Below, one piece after another: positions 27,464 to 38,000 of a stretch of DNA of 64,000 nt (the stretch's first letter is position 1; every line of letters begins with the position of its first letter). The notes below the pieces were generated by a model, which ran no database searches, was not told the origin of the DNA, and saw only the letters and a list, made by a program, of their open reading frames with translations. Both the position numbers and the translations under genes were made by a program. The stretch is from Nocardioides litoris (GTDB lineage Bacteria > Actinomycetota > Actinomycetes > Propionibacteriales > Nocardioidaceae), in assembly GCF_006346315.1 (NCBI RefSeq), contig NZ_VDMR01000001.1, forward strand, positions 620,001 to 684,000, read 5' to 3'.

Positions 27464-28375
27464 ATGCGCATCTTCTTCACCGGCGGCAGCGGCAAGGCCG
27501 GTCACCACGTGGCCCCCTTCCTGGCCGCCCAGGGCCACCAGGTCACCAACGCCGACCTCACCCCGCTCGGCCACCCCGACGTCACCGACCTGCGGGTCGA
27601 CCTCACCGACGCCGGCCAGACGTACTCGGCGCTCGCCGGGGTGCCGACCCAGGCCGACTTCGACGACCCCGACCTCGACCTGACCCGCGGCTCGGCGTAC
27701 GACGCGGTCGTGCACTTCGCCGCGGTGCCCGCGCCGATGCTGAGCGCCGACAGCGCGACGTACGCGACCAACGTGCTCAGCACCTACCACGTGCTCGAGG
27801 CCGCGACCCGGCTCGGCGTCCGCAAGGTCGTCTTCGCCTCCTCCGAGACGACCTACGGGGTCTGCTTCGGCCAGGGCGAGCGCAAGCCCCTCTACGTGCC
27901 CGTCGACGAGGAGCACCCGGTGGTGCCGGAGGACTCCTACGCCATGTCGAAGGTCGCGAGCGAGGTGACCGCGCGGTCCTTCCACGCCCGCACCGGCGCC
28001 GACGTCTACGGCCTGCGCATCAACAACGTGATCGAGCCGCACGAGTACGCCGAGAAGTTCCCCGCCTTCCTGGCCGACCCCGCGCTGCGTCGGCGCAACC
28101 TGTTCGCCTACATCGACACCCGCGACCTCGGCCAGCTCGTGCTGCGGTGCCTGGAGACCGACGGGTTGGGCTTCGAGGTGTTCAACGTGGCCAACGCCGA
28201 CATGTCGGTCGCCGCCACCACCGCCGAGGTCATCGACCGCTTCTACGACGGGGTCGAGGTGCGCCGCGAGATGGGCCGCGACGAGACGTTCTACTCGATC
28301 GACAAGGCCCGGCGGGTGCTCGGCTACGAGCCCGAGCACTCCTGGCGGGACGTGCTCGACGACCCGGGCCGCTAG
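27464..28375 (+). CDS. NAD-dependent epimerase/dehydratase (extended SDR)
   Basis: 303 residues. N-terminal FFTGGSGKAGHHV (GxxGxxG dinucleotide site), VVHFAAVPAPM, FASSETTYG and the catalytic DSYAMSKVASE (YxxxK) place it in the extended SDRs, near UDP-sugar or uronate dehydrogenase-like enzymes. LGYEPEHSWRD at the C-terminus is typical of that branch. The sugar substrate cannot be told from sequence. An AGGGC precedes the ATG at 27464. Confidence 0.88.
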   Translation: MRIFFTGGSGKAGHHVAPFLAAQGHQVTNADLTPLGHPDVTDLRVDLTDAGQTYSALAGVPTQADFDDPDLDLTRGSAYDAVVHFAAVPAPMLSADSATYATNVLSTYHVLEAATRLGVRKVVFASSETTYGVCFGQGERKPLYVPVDEEHPVVPEDSYAMSKVASEVTARSFHARTGADVYGLRINNVIEPHEYAEKFPAFLADPALRRRNLFAYIDTRDLGQLVLRCLETDGLGFEVFNVANADMSVAATTAEVIDRFYDGVEVRREMGRDETFYSIDKARRVLGYEPEHSWRDVLDDPGR

Positions 28376-28400
28376 GAGACGACGGGCCGACGGCTGCGCC

Positions 28401-29110
28401 TCAGCCGACCCGCGCCAGCAGGTCGGGTGCGAGCAGGGCCGCGCCGACGGTCAGGCCGGTGAGGTTGGCCGCCAGCATCACCAGGCACCACGCGACCGCG
28501 GGCACCCTCGTCAGCCGGGCCAGCTGGTCGGGGTCGGACCCCCGACGCCCGTGCCGGCCGGCGGCCAGCAGCTCCAGCAACGGGCGCGGCGCGGCGAGGA
28601 GCAGCAGCCAGGCCACGAGGTACGCCGCCAGCGACTGCACCGCCGGGTCGGCGTACCAGGTGAGCAGGCCGACGGCGGCCCCGAAGGCCAGCAACGTGAC
28701 GGCGCCGTAGGCGTTGCGGACCCACACCAGCAGCGCGAGCAGGAGGACCACGGCCAGCCAGAGCAGGGCCACGGCCCGGCCCTCGGCGAGGAGCAGGGCC
28801 GCGGTGACGCCGACGACGGCGGGGGCGAGGTAGCCGGCGGCGAGCATCGCGACCATGCCGGGCCCGGCCGGGCGCCCCTTCGACACCGTGAGCCCGGAGG
28901 TGTCGCGGTGCAGCCGGATGCCCTGGAGCCGCCGTCCGACGAGCACGGCGACGACGGCGTGGCCGGCCTCGTGGACGACGGTGACGCCGAGCCGCACCCA
29001 GCGCCAGGTCTCGGGCAGTGCGACGAGGGCCAGGGCGACCAGTCCGGCGACGAGCACCAGGCCGGGGTCGGGGAGGGGTTGGGTGGCGGTGATCCGTTCC
29101 CAGACCGTCC

Positions 29111-29114
<4 letters not shown>
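28401..29114 (-). CDS. M50-type membrane metalloprotease-like protein
   Basis: 237 residues from GTG 29114. An HEAGHAVVAVLVG zinc motif (HExxH) lies in a membrane-adjacent segment, followed by several hydrophobic spans (MLAAGYLAPAVVGVTAALLL, VALLWLAVVLLLALLVW, LLAFGAAVGLL, LVAWLLLLAAP). This is the M50B-like family common in actinobacteria. The NPDG/LDG motif of true site-2 proteases is not evident. It overlaps the Lrp gene by 4 nt (GTGA), so it is in the same operon. Confidence 0.83.
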
Positions 29115-30845
<1,731 letters not shown>

Positions 30846-30862
30846 CGGCGGCTCCGGCGGTG

Positions 30863-31012
30863 GCAAAACCTCCGGTCAACCGGAGGAACTGCCACTTCTG
30901 AGCGGGATTTCCCCACCAGGAGTGGCAGTTATGGGCCGGGAGTCGGCCACCGGCGGCAGAACCTCCGGTTAAGCGGAGAAACTGCCACTTCTGCGCACTT
31001 CCTCCCGCCCAT
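30863..31012. repeat. Dispersed palindromic repeat, locus 1 (two units)
   Basis: Two units of CAAAACCTCCGGT(C/T)AA-type sequence: an imperfect TCCGGT(T/C)AACCGGA palindrome followed by ACTGCCACTTCTG, separated by a CCAGGAGTGGCAGTT inverse segment. The same family reappears inverted at 51798-51968, with a partial copy at 48596-48660. Nothing coding is credible in 30846-31069. Confidence 0.85.
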
Positions 31013-31056
31013 GACCACCAGTGGTGCGGGGGACGGGCCGGCGTGCCACAGAGGTC

Positions 31057-31062
31057 TAGCGT
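31057..31062 (+). promoter_or_regulatory. -10 element TAGCGT of the PPOX gene
   Basis: TAGCGT ends 7 nt before the ATG at 31070; leaderless arrangement. Confidence 0.4.
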
Positions 31063-31069
31063 CGGGGGC

Positions 31070-31468
31070 ATGGACCTCCCCGACGACCTCGCCGCCCTGC
31101 TGCGCCGGCCCAGCCCGTGCCTCGTCTCCACGACCATGCCCGACGGGCAGCCGCACCTGACCCAGACCTGGGTCGACACCGACGGCGAGCTCGTCCTAGT
31201 CAACACCGTCCGCGGCTACCAGAAGCTGCGCAACGTCGAGCGCGACCCGCGGGTCGGGCTCGCCGTGCTCGACCCCGACGACCCGTTCAGCTACTGGTCG
31301 CTCGACGGCGAGGTCGTCTCGGCGACCGAGGAGGGCGGGGCCGAGCACATCGAGGCCCTTTCCCAGCGCTACACCGGCAAGCCCTACCCGTGGTTCGGCG
31401 GCCGTGACCAGGTGCGGGTCGTGCTCGGCATCCGGGTCACCAAGGTGCGGATGCGGCCCTGGGGCTGA
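31070..31468 (+). CDS. PPOX-class flavin/F420-dependent oxidoreductase
   Basis: 132 residues from ATG 31070. Split beta-barrel flavin reductase fold: PCLVSTTMPDGQPHLTQTWVDTDGE, LVNTVRGYQKLRNVERDPRVGLAVLDPDDPFSYWSLDGEVV, and TGKPYPWFGG. This is the actinobacterial F420/FMN-binding FDOR-B-type family; substrate unknown. It is alone between palindromic repeats and the SPFH gene. Confidence 0.9.
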   Translation: MDLPDDLAALLRRPSPCLVSTTMPDGQPHLTQTWVDTDGELVLVNTVRGYQKLRNVERDPRVGLAVLDPDDPFSYWSLDGEVVSATEEGGAEHIEALSQRYTGKPYPWFGGRDQVRVVLGIRVTKVRMRPWG

Positions 31469-31552
31469 GGGTCTCGGGGGTGGGGTGACCTGGCGACCGG
31501 TCCGCCGTGCGGAACGGTCGCCAGCCCACCGCCACCCGCGCTCGCCCCAGCC

Positions 31553-32203
31553 TCAGGCCTCGGGCGCGACGATCTCGACCCGCGAACCGGGCGGGAGCGC
31601 CTCGACGAGCCGCTGCCGCGCGAGGGCGGGGTGGGCGTCGAGCAGCTTCGCGCCGTTGGCCAGCGACCGCAGCGCGGCGGTCTCGGCCCGCGCCGCCTCG
31701 AGCCGCGCCTGGCCCCGGGCCCGGGTGGCGACCAGGTCGGCGTGCGCCGCCCGCAGGTCGGCCGGCAGCACGACGTCCTTGACCTCGACCGCCCGCACGT
31801 CGACGCCGACCTGCGCGCCCGCGGTCCGCGCGGCGTCGAGCAGCGGGCCGTCGAGCTCGGCCCGCGCCCGGCGTACGACGGACTCGGCTTCGGTCTCCAG
31901 GAGCGAGGCCCGCAGCGCCAGCTGCACGGCGAGGTGGACGACGCCGACGGGGTCGTCGGCGGTCTCGCAGAAGGCCACCGCGTCACCGACCGCCCACCGG
32001 AACGCAGCGGTCACCTTGACGCTCACGCCGTCAGCGGTCGGCACCTCCTGGGGCGCGGTGGTGGCGAGCTGCTCGCGCAGCGAGACCGACACGTGGGTCG
32101 AGCGGCGAGGGACCCGGTGCCGTCCGGGCGGGAGGACGCGGGTGCGGACCCCGTCGACGTACTCGATCGAGCACGTGGTGGCGGGGACGGTCAGGTGGGA
32201 CAT
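31553..32203 (-). CDS. SPFH/band-7 domain protein
   Basis: 216 residues from ATG 32203, preceded by GGAAGGAGG. The PHB/SPFH core reads VSVSLREQLATTAPQEVPTADGVSVKVTAAFRWAVGDAV, followed by an AELDGPLLDAARTAGAQVGVDVRAVEVKDVVLPADL stretch and an Ala/Arg coiled coil. Slipin-like, but it lacks an obvious N-terminal membrane hairpin, so it may be soluble or peripherally attached. Confidence 0.83.
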   Translation of the reverse strand: MSHLTVPATTCSIEYVDGVRTRVLPPGRHRVPRRSTHVSVSLREQLATTAPQEVPTADGVSVKVTAAFRWAVGDAVAFCETADDPVGVVHLAVQLALRASLLETEAESVVRRARAELDGPLLDAARTAGAQVGVDVRAVEVKDVVLPADLRAAHADLVATRARGQARLEAARAETAALRSLANGAKLLDAHPALARQRLVEALPPGSRVEIVAPEA

Positions 32204-32360
32204 GGCGGCCTCCTTCCGAGGCGTCGGGGTGCGGCGTGAGGTGGTGCGGGTGGGGCAGGGCGGGAGGCCGGGGCCGGGCACGAGGTCGCCGCGGGACGCC
32301 GGCCGTCGTGCTGACCGGCCGGGCCGCTGGCGACGTCCACGTGGTCGCCCGGGCCCGGCC

Positions 32361-32410
32361 TCCGTGGGAGGGGATCGAACCCTGTGCAGTGAACAGCTGC
32401 GCCACCGTGG
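32361..32410 (-). other. tRNA-like fragment
   Basis: On the minus strand this reads GGTGGCGCAGCTGTTCACT ... GGGTTCGATCCCCTCCCACG, which resembles a shortened D-arm and a T-arm with 3' acceptor of a tRNA. The anticodon arm and the matching 5' acceptor are missing, so it is not a functional tRNA. The rest of 32204-32528 shows no gene. Confidence 0.3.
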
Positions 32411-32528
32411 CGGGGTACGACGCGCAGGACCGTCATCCGGCACACCGGGACGACTGCTGATCCCGCCGTCGCAGACCGTACGCCGGTCGAGCGGCCGTCC
32501 GCGACCGGATTTGCGCGCGCACGACGAC

Positions 32529-32567
32529 GGGGTCAATCCGTCCGACCTGGTCGGACGGATCGACCCC
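32529..32567 (-). terminator. 19-bp hairpin downstream of the MFS gene
   Basis: GGGGTC-ATCCGTCCGACC and its near-perfect complement (one mismatch) fold back with almost no loop, 24 nt after the stop of the leftward MFS transporter gene. Confidence 0.75.
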
Positions 32568-32590
32568 GTGGGGCGCGGCGACCGGCGGAC

Positions 32591-33886
32591 TCAGGCCTGG
32601 TCGCCCACCAGCACCGCGGCGGCCTCGGTCTCGCTGCCGGCGGCGGAGTGCGGGGTGCGGCCCTCGACGGTGCGCTTGCCCAGCGTCAGCACGACGACGC
32701 CGACCGCGACCGCGGCCGCGCCAAACCAGAACGGCGCGTGCGAGGAGACGTCCTCGCCGAGCTTGAGGGCCACGAACGGGCCGGCGGCGCCGCCGGTGAA
32801 ACGGAGGAAGGAGTAGGCGGCCGAGGCGACCGGGCGCTCGACGGGAGCGGCACCCATCACGGCCTCGGTGACGAGGGTGTTGTTGACGCCGATGAACGCG
32901 CCCGAGAGCACGATGCCGCCGGTGACCACCGCGGTGTGGTCGGTGAGGACGGCCATGACCGCCAGGTCGAGGGCGAACAGCGCCAGCACCGTGATGACCG
33001 CGGGCACCGTGCCCATCCACCGCTGCACGACCGGCGCGACGACGACGGAGGTGAAGGCCAGGAGCAGGCCCCAGCCGAAGAAGATCCACCCGATCTGCAG
33101 GATGCCGGCGTCGGGCAGGGCGAAGGGGCCGGCGGCGAGCACGGTGAAGAAGCCGATGTTGTAGAAGATCGCCGTCACGCCGATGAGCAGCAGCGAGCGG
33201 TGCTTCAGCGCCCGGAACGGGTCGGCCAGCGTCGTACGACGACCGGTCGGCGCCGTGCTGGGCAGCAGGAACGAGGTGGCCACCAGCGCGACGACCATCA
33301 GGCAGGAGACGCCGAAGAACGGGGCGCGCCACGACTGCTCGCCGAGCAGGCCGCCCACGAGCGGCCCGGAGGCGATGCCGATGCCGAGCGCGGCCTCGAA
33401 CAGGATGATGGCCTGCGCGGTCGAGCCGACCGAGGCGGTGACGATGGTCGAGAGCGCGGTCGCCACGAACAGCGCGTTGCCCAGGCCCCAGCCGGCCCGG
33501 AAGCCGACGATCTGGCCGACGGTGTCGGAGGCGCCGGCCAGGCCGGCGAAGACGATGATGAGCACGAGCCCGGCGAGCAGGGTGCGCTTGGGCCCGATGC
33601 GGCTGGACACGACGCCGGTCACGAGCATCGCGACGCCCATGATCGCCATGTAGCTGGTGAACATCAGCGAGACCTGGCTCGGCGTGGCGTCGAGCTGGGC
33701 GGCGATGTCCTTGAGGATCGGGTCGACCAGCCCGATGCCCATGAAGGCGATGACGCAGGCGAAGGCGACCGCCCACACCGCGCGGGGCTGGGCGAGGAAC
33801 GAGCCCTGCGGCTCGGCCTCGGCTTCGGGGTGGTGCGCGGTGTGGCGCGCGGTGTGGTGCGCGCTGTTGTCGGCGGTGGCTGTCAC
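32591..33886 (-). CDS. MFS drug/metabolite transporter
   Basis: 431 residues from GTG 33886. A His-rich N-terminal tail (DNSAHHTARHTAHHPE) precedes 12 predicted spans with MFS signatures: FMGIGLVDPILKDIAAQL, SSRIGPKRTLLAGL between spans 2 and 3 (motif A), FRAGWGLGNALF, and GPLVGGLLG (motif C of drug:H+ antiporters). The GTG overlaps the MarR stop by 4 nt (GTGA): a MarR-MFS efflux operon under an autoregulated promoter. Confidence 0.92.
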   Translation of the reverse strand: MTATADNSAHHTARHTAHHPEAEAEPQGSFLAQPRAVWAVAFACVIAFMGIGLVDPILKDIAAQLDATPSQVSLMFTSYMAIMGVAMLVTGVVSSRIGPKRTLLAGLVLIIVFAGLAGASDTVGQIVGFRAGWGLGNALFVATALSTIVTASVGSTAQAIILFEAALGIGIASGPLVGGLLGEQSWRAPFFGVSCLMVVALVATSFLLPSTAPTGRRTTLADPFRALKHRSLLLIGVTAIFYNIGFFTVLAAGPFALPDAGILQIGWIFFGWGLLLAFTSVVVAPVVQRWMGTVPAVITVLALFALDLAVMAVLTDHTAVVTGGIVLSGAFIGVNNTLVTEAVMGAAPVERPVASAAYSFLRFTGGAAGPFVALKLGEDVSSHAPFWFGAAAVAVGVVVLTLGKRTVEGRTPHSAAGSETEAAAVLVGDQA

Positions 33887-34341
33887 AGGGAGCTCCCTTC
33901 GGGGTCGGGGTGGGCGAGCAGGTCGCGGAGCACGGCGACCGCCGTGGCCAGCTCGTCGGGGGTGTGCGGTCCGGCGGCCAGCCGGGCGGCCACGGCCTCG
34001 CCGCTGCGCCGGCGGACCCGGCCCAGCTCGGCGCGACCGGCGGGGGACAGGCTCACGACCGAGGCCCGGGCGTCGCCCGGGTCGGCGGCCTTGACGACCC
34101 AGCCGTCGGCCACCAGGTCGCGGACCGTGGCCGACATGGTCGGCTGCGAGCAGCGGTCGACCCGCGCCAGCGCGGAGACGCCGAGCGGGCCGTGCTCGTC
34201 GAGCAGCGACAGGACGCGGACGCCGGCGGCCAGGTCCTGCTTGCGCCGCACGGCCCGCACCAGGCGGGCGGCGTGGGTCACCAGCTCCCCGCCGAGCGCG
34301 ACGGCGGGGTCGACGTGGGAGCCGGTGGTCGGGGGTGTCAC
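33883..34341 (-). CDS. MarR-family repressor of the adjacent MFS transporter
   Basis: 152 residues. Winged helix: LAAGVRVLSLLDEHGPLGVSALARVDRCSQPTMSATVRDLVADGWVVKAADPGDARASVVSLSPAGR (the DxR wing motif is present). Cotranscribed with the MFS gene it overlaps. A palindrome 15 nt upstream of its GTG is the probable autoregulatory site. Such pairs respond to xenobiotics; ligand unknown. Confidence 0.93.
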   Translation of the reverse strand: MTPPTTGSHVDPAVALGGELVTHAARLVRAVRRKQDLAAGVRVLSLLDEHGPLGVSALARVDRCSQPTMSATVRDLVADGWVVKAADPGDARASVVSLSPAGRAELGRVRRRSGEAVAARLAAGPHTPDELATAVAVLRDLLAHPDPEGSSL

Positions 34342-34355
34342 GTGCCCCCACGTTA

Positions 34356-34370
34356 CATAGGTTTCCTATG
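34356..34370. promoter_or_regulatory. MarR operator palindrome
   Basis: CATAGG-TTT-CCTATG, AT-rich in an otherwise GC-rich region and 14 nt before the MarR start. It matches the common MarR site architecture and probably overlaps the promoter of the MarR-MFS operon. Confidence 0.65.
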
Positions 34371-34404
34371 CATCTCGACCGCCTGTGACCCACGAGACAG
34401 CCGG

Positions 34405-34410
34405 TAGCCT
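34405..34410 (+). promoter_or_regulatory. -10 element TAGCCT of the DUF1697 gene
   Basis: TAGCCT ends 6 nt before the GTG at 34417; leaderless arrangement. Confidence 0.4.
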
Positions 34411-34416
34411 GCGCGC

Positions 34417-34950
34417 GTGGCGACCTGGGTGGCGTTCCTGCGGGCGATCAACCTCGGGGCGACCCGGAAGTTCCCCAAGGACGCGATCGTGGCCGCGACC
34501 GAGGCGGCCGGCTTCACCGGCGTCGCGACCCACATCAACACCGGCAACGTGCGCCTCGAGACCTCGATGCGCTCCCGCACCCGGATCGAGTCGGCCCTGG
34601 AGGCGGCGTACGAGGCCGACCGCGGGTTCGCCGTCCCGACCATCGCCTTCACCGTCGCCGAGCTGCGGGAGGTCGCGGCCACGGCCGACCAGGTCGGCGC
34701 CGGCCACGACGGCCGGCACTACGTGTGGCTGCTCAAGCACGAGCCCGACGCGGCGGCGGTCGAGGCGTTCACCGCGCTGGCCGGCGGCGCCGAGACGGTG
34801 CACGTCGAGGGTCGGGCGGCCCACCTGCTCCTGCCCACCGACTACCTCGCCTCGCGGGCCTCCGACATCGCGCGGGTCGAGAAGCTCGTCGGCCCCGCGA
34901 CCAACCGCAACGTCACCGTCGTCCGCGCCGTCACCGCGAAGTGGTGCTGA
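34417..34950 (+). CDS. DUF1697 protein
   Basis: 177 residues. The family signature is FLRAINLGATRKFPKDAIVAATEAAGFTGVATHINTGNVRLET, ending ATNRNVTVVRAVTAK. A cytosolic ferredoxin-like fold of unknown function. Monocistronic, followed by a strong hairpin. Confidence 0.92.
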   Translation: MATWVAFLRAINLGATRKFPKDAIVAATEAAGFTGVATHINTGNVRLETSMRSRTRIESALEAAYEADRGFAVPTIAFTVAELREVAATADQVGAGHDGRHYVWLLKHEPDAAAVEAFTALAGGAETVHVEGRAAHLLLPTDYLASRASDIARVEKLVGPATNRNVTVVRAVTAKWC

Positions 34951-34981
34951 ACGGCCCCGGCGCAGGTCGCGCCGGGGCCGT
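34951..34981 (+). terminator. Hairpin between convergent genes
   Basis: ACGGCCCCGGCGC-AGGTC-GCGCCGGGGCCGT: a perfect 13-bp stem starting at the stop of the DUF1697 gene; it can serve the convergent 35003 gene as well. Confidence 0.8.
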
Positions 34982-35002
34982 CCGTGCTGCAGGGAGCCGT
35001 CC

Positions 35003-38000
35003 CTAGCGCTTGCGCACCACCCAGGTCTTGCGCACGCTCGCGGTGCCGTCGGGCGTGGCGAGCGTGACCAGCACGGTGACCTGCACCCGGCCCCGCCGGT
35101 CGAGCTGGCGCCGCAGGGCGGGCTTGACCTGCACGATCATCCGGCGGGTGCCGGCGGCGGGCAGGGTGGCGGTCCGGGTGAGGACCTTGCCGCCGCTGAG
35201 CCGGACCGTGCCGGCGCGGTTGGCCACCACCGCGACCTTGAGGCGTCCCGACCCCGGCTGGCGCTGCACGATCGAGACCGAGACCGCGGGGGCCGGCAGG
35301 GTCGGCGGGGTCGGTGGGGTCGGCGGCGGGGTGACCGGATCCTCGGCGACCTCGACCGTGAGCGGCGCCGAGGTCGTGGTCCGGCCCGCGGAGTCGGTGG
35401 CCACGGCGGTCAGCACGACCTCCGTGCCGGCCAGGTCGGCCCCCGGCGTCCACGTCGGCGCGTACGGCGCACGGCGCACCGTGTCGACCGGCCGGCCGTC
35501 GACGAGCAGGGTGACCGAGGAGACCGCGAGGTCGTCGCGGGCCCGCACCAGCGGCGTGACGGCCTCACCGGCCGCGACCTGGGTCGCCGGCCCCGCGGGC
35601 AGCGGGTCGATGACCGCCACCGTCGGGGGTGCGTCGACCACGGCGCCGTACGTCGTCGGCACGGCGGCCGGGGTCGTGGAGACCCGCGACGGGGTGGTCA
35701 CCGAGCCCGAGCCAGAGATCGCCTCGGCGCCGGTCGACGGGTCACCCGGACCACCGGCCACCGGGGCGACCGGCCCGAAGTAGCTCGACGAGACGACGAA
35801 CGGGTTGGTCGTGCGCACCGTCGTGCCGTCGGCCGTGGCGTGGTAGGCCGCCCAGCCGTTGCCGGTCAGCGACAGGCCCGAGGCCGTGAGCCCGGCGCCG
35901 GTGTCGGTGCCGGCGTCGCGGAGCAGGAGGCCGTGGGACCGCGTGGGGTCGGGGCGGAAGTAGTTGCCGCTGATGCGGCTCGACCGCACGAACCCGTCGC
36001 TGCCGCTGGTGAACGCGATGCCGGTCTGCGGCACCACGCTGCTCGGGCGGCCGGTCACCACGGTGCGGGTGACGTAGCCGTGCTGCTCGACGCCGGTGCG
36101 CACCGCGTTGGCCGGCGCCCCGTCGGGGCCCTTCGCGCCGTCGAGGAGGATGCCGCCCGACTGGTAGCCCGTGACCAGGCTGTCGGCCACGGTCAGCTCG
36201 GTCTCCACGGTGCCTGGGCCCGCGCCCTGGACCACGCCGGTCTTGACGATGCCCCAGCCGTGCGGGTGCTCGGCCAGCTCGGCGGCGGTGGTCGCGCTGC
36301 GCAGCGGCCCGACCTTGCTCTGCGAGACCCGTCCGGCCGCGCCGAAGAAGGCGATGCCGGCCTCGGCCCAGGTGTCGCCCGAGGTGACGGTGACCCCGGA
36401 GATGTCGACGAACATCTCGTTGGTGTCGGTCGAGCCCAGCGACTGCCGCGAGACCGTGACGACGTTGCCCCCGCCATCGCGCAGGTAGGGCCGCAGCCCC
36501 TCGAGCGATTCCATCGACGGGTCGGGCTTGATCGTGACCCTGTCGGCGCCGGTGCCCTTGATCTTCAGCGGCTTGGTGATGGTCAGGCCGTTGCGCGCGC
36601 CGGTGGCGACCGGGTTGCCGGGCCCGGAGACGGGCGTCGAGGACTCCTCGTACACGCCGTCGCAGACCACGATCGTGTCCCACGGGGCGGCGAGGTCGAC
36701 CGCGGCCTGGATGGAGGTCGTGCTCGCGCCGGGGCACTGGGCCCGGTCGTCGTCGACGACCCAGGTGGCGTTGCTGCGCGCGTCGGCCACGGTGTCGTGG
36801 AGCCGCACCGCGCCCGGCGTGGCGTCGTACGCCGTCAGCTCGGCCGCCGGGTCGGGGCCGGAGGCCACCGGGCCGGAGCCCGCGCCCTGGTCGACCGCGG
36901 TGCCGTCGGAGAGCACGAGCGGGGTCTCGACGCCCTCCTGGAACCGCACGTCGGCGACCTGGATGGAGCCCGAGGCCGGGGTGCCCTCGACGCCGAAGCG
37001 CAGCTCGACGGCGTCGATCGAGGTCAGGTCGACGCCCTGCGCGGCGAACTCGGCCAGCGGCACCCGCACCTGGTCGAGCACGACGTGGGTGTTGGGGGTG
37101 TTGGTGCCGGTCGACATGTGCAGCGCGTTGCCCCACCGCTCGTCGCCGGCCTTGACGGTGCCCTCGCGGCCCTCGGTGTCGGTGAGCGCGATGACGAAGT
37201 CCTGCGTCGTGCTGGTCGGGTCGTAGGACGTCGGCCCCTCGTTGGGCCAGGAGAAGGCCGGGGACGTGCCGGTGCGCGTGCTGTCCCCGCGCTGGTCGGC
37301 GCCGGGGTTGCGCAGGTCCCAGAAGTTGACGTCGGCACCGAGGGCGAGGGCCTTCAGGCCGCTCACGTCGGCCGAGGCCGCCGGCACGTCGGCGGTGAGC
37401 GTGGCCGCCTGGCCCTGCTCCCAGGCCAGGGCGAGCTGGCGGCCGTAGGAGTGGTTGACCGGTGCCTGCTCGCGCATGCCGTTGCCCTGGCCGCCGAGCG
37501 CGGTGGCCGCGGGCAGCGGGCAGGCCTTGGCCGCGGTGGGCAGCGAGCCCTTGCCGAGCTGGGCCGGCGCGAAGTCGTCGGGCTCGGGGTTGCACCAGTC
37601 GAAGCCGCCCGTCGTCGTGGCCGGTCGCGGCGAGACGCCGCCGTCGGCGCGGTAGGGGTTGACGAAGCCGGAGCCGCTGAGGCTGCCGCCCATGGCGTTG
37701 AGGCCGAGGGGGTTCTCGATCTCGGGCCGGATCACGTCGACTCGCTCGGTCGCGGCCGGGAAGTAGCTGGTCGAGACGTACTCCTCGCAGTCGATCCGGG
37801 TGCCGGACTCGCTGGTCGGGCACGCGCTCGCGGGGATCTGGCGGTGCGACTCGGTGTCGGACAGCTCGCCGGTCATGTAGGGCTCGAACGCGCCCTCACC
37901 GCCGACGTACCGACGGAAGAACGCCGACATCGTGGCCAGGCCGATCTTCTCCTGGTCACCCATCCGTGCCGGGTCGCCGGAGATCTTGGTGTTGACCAGC

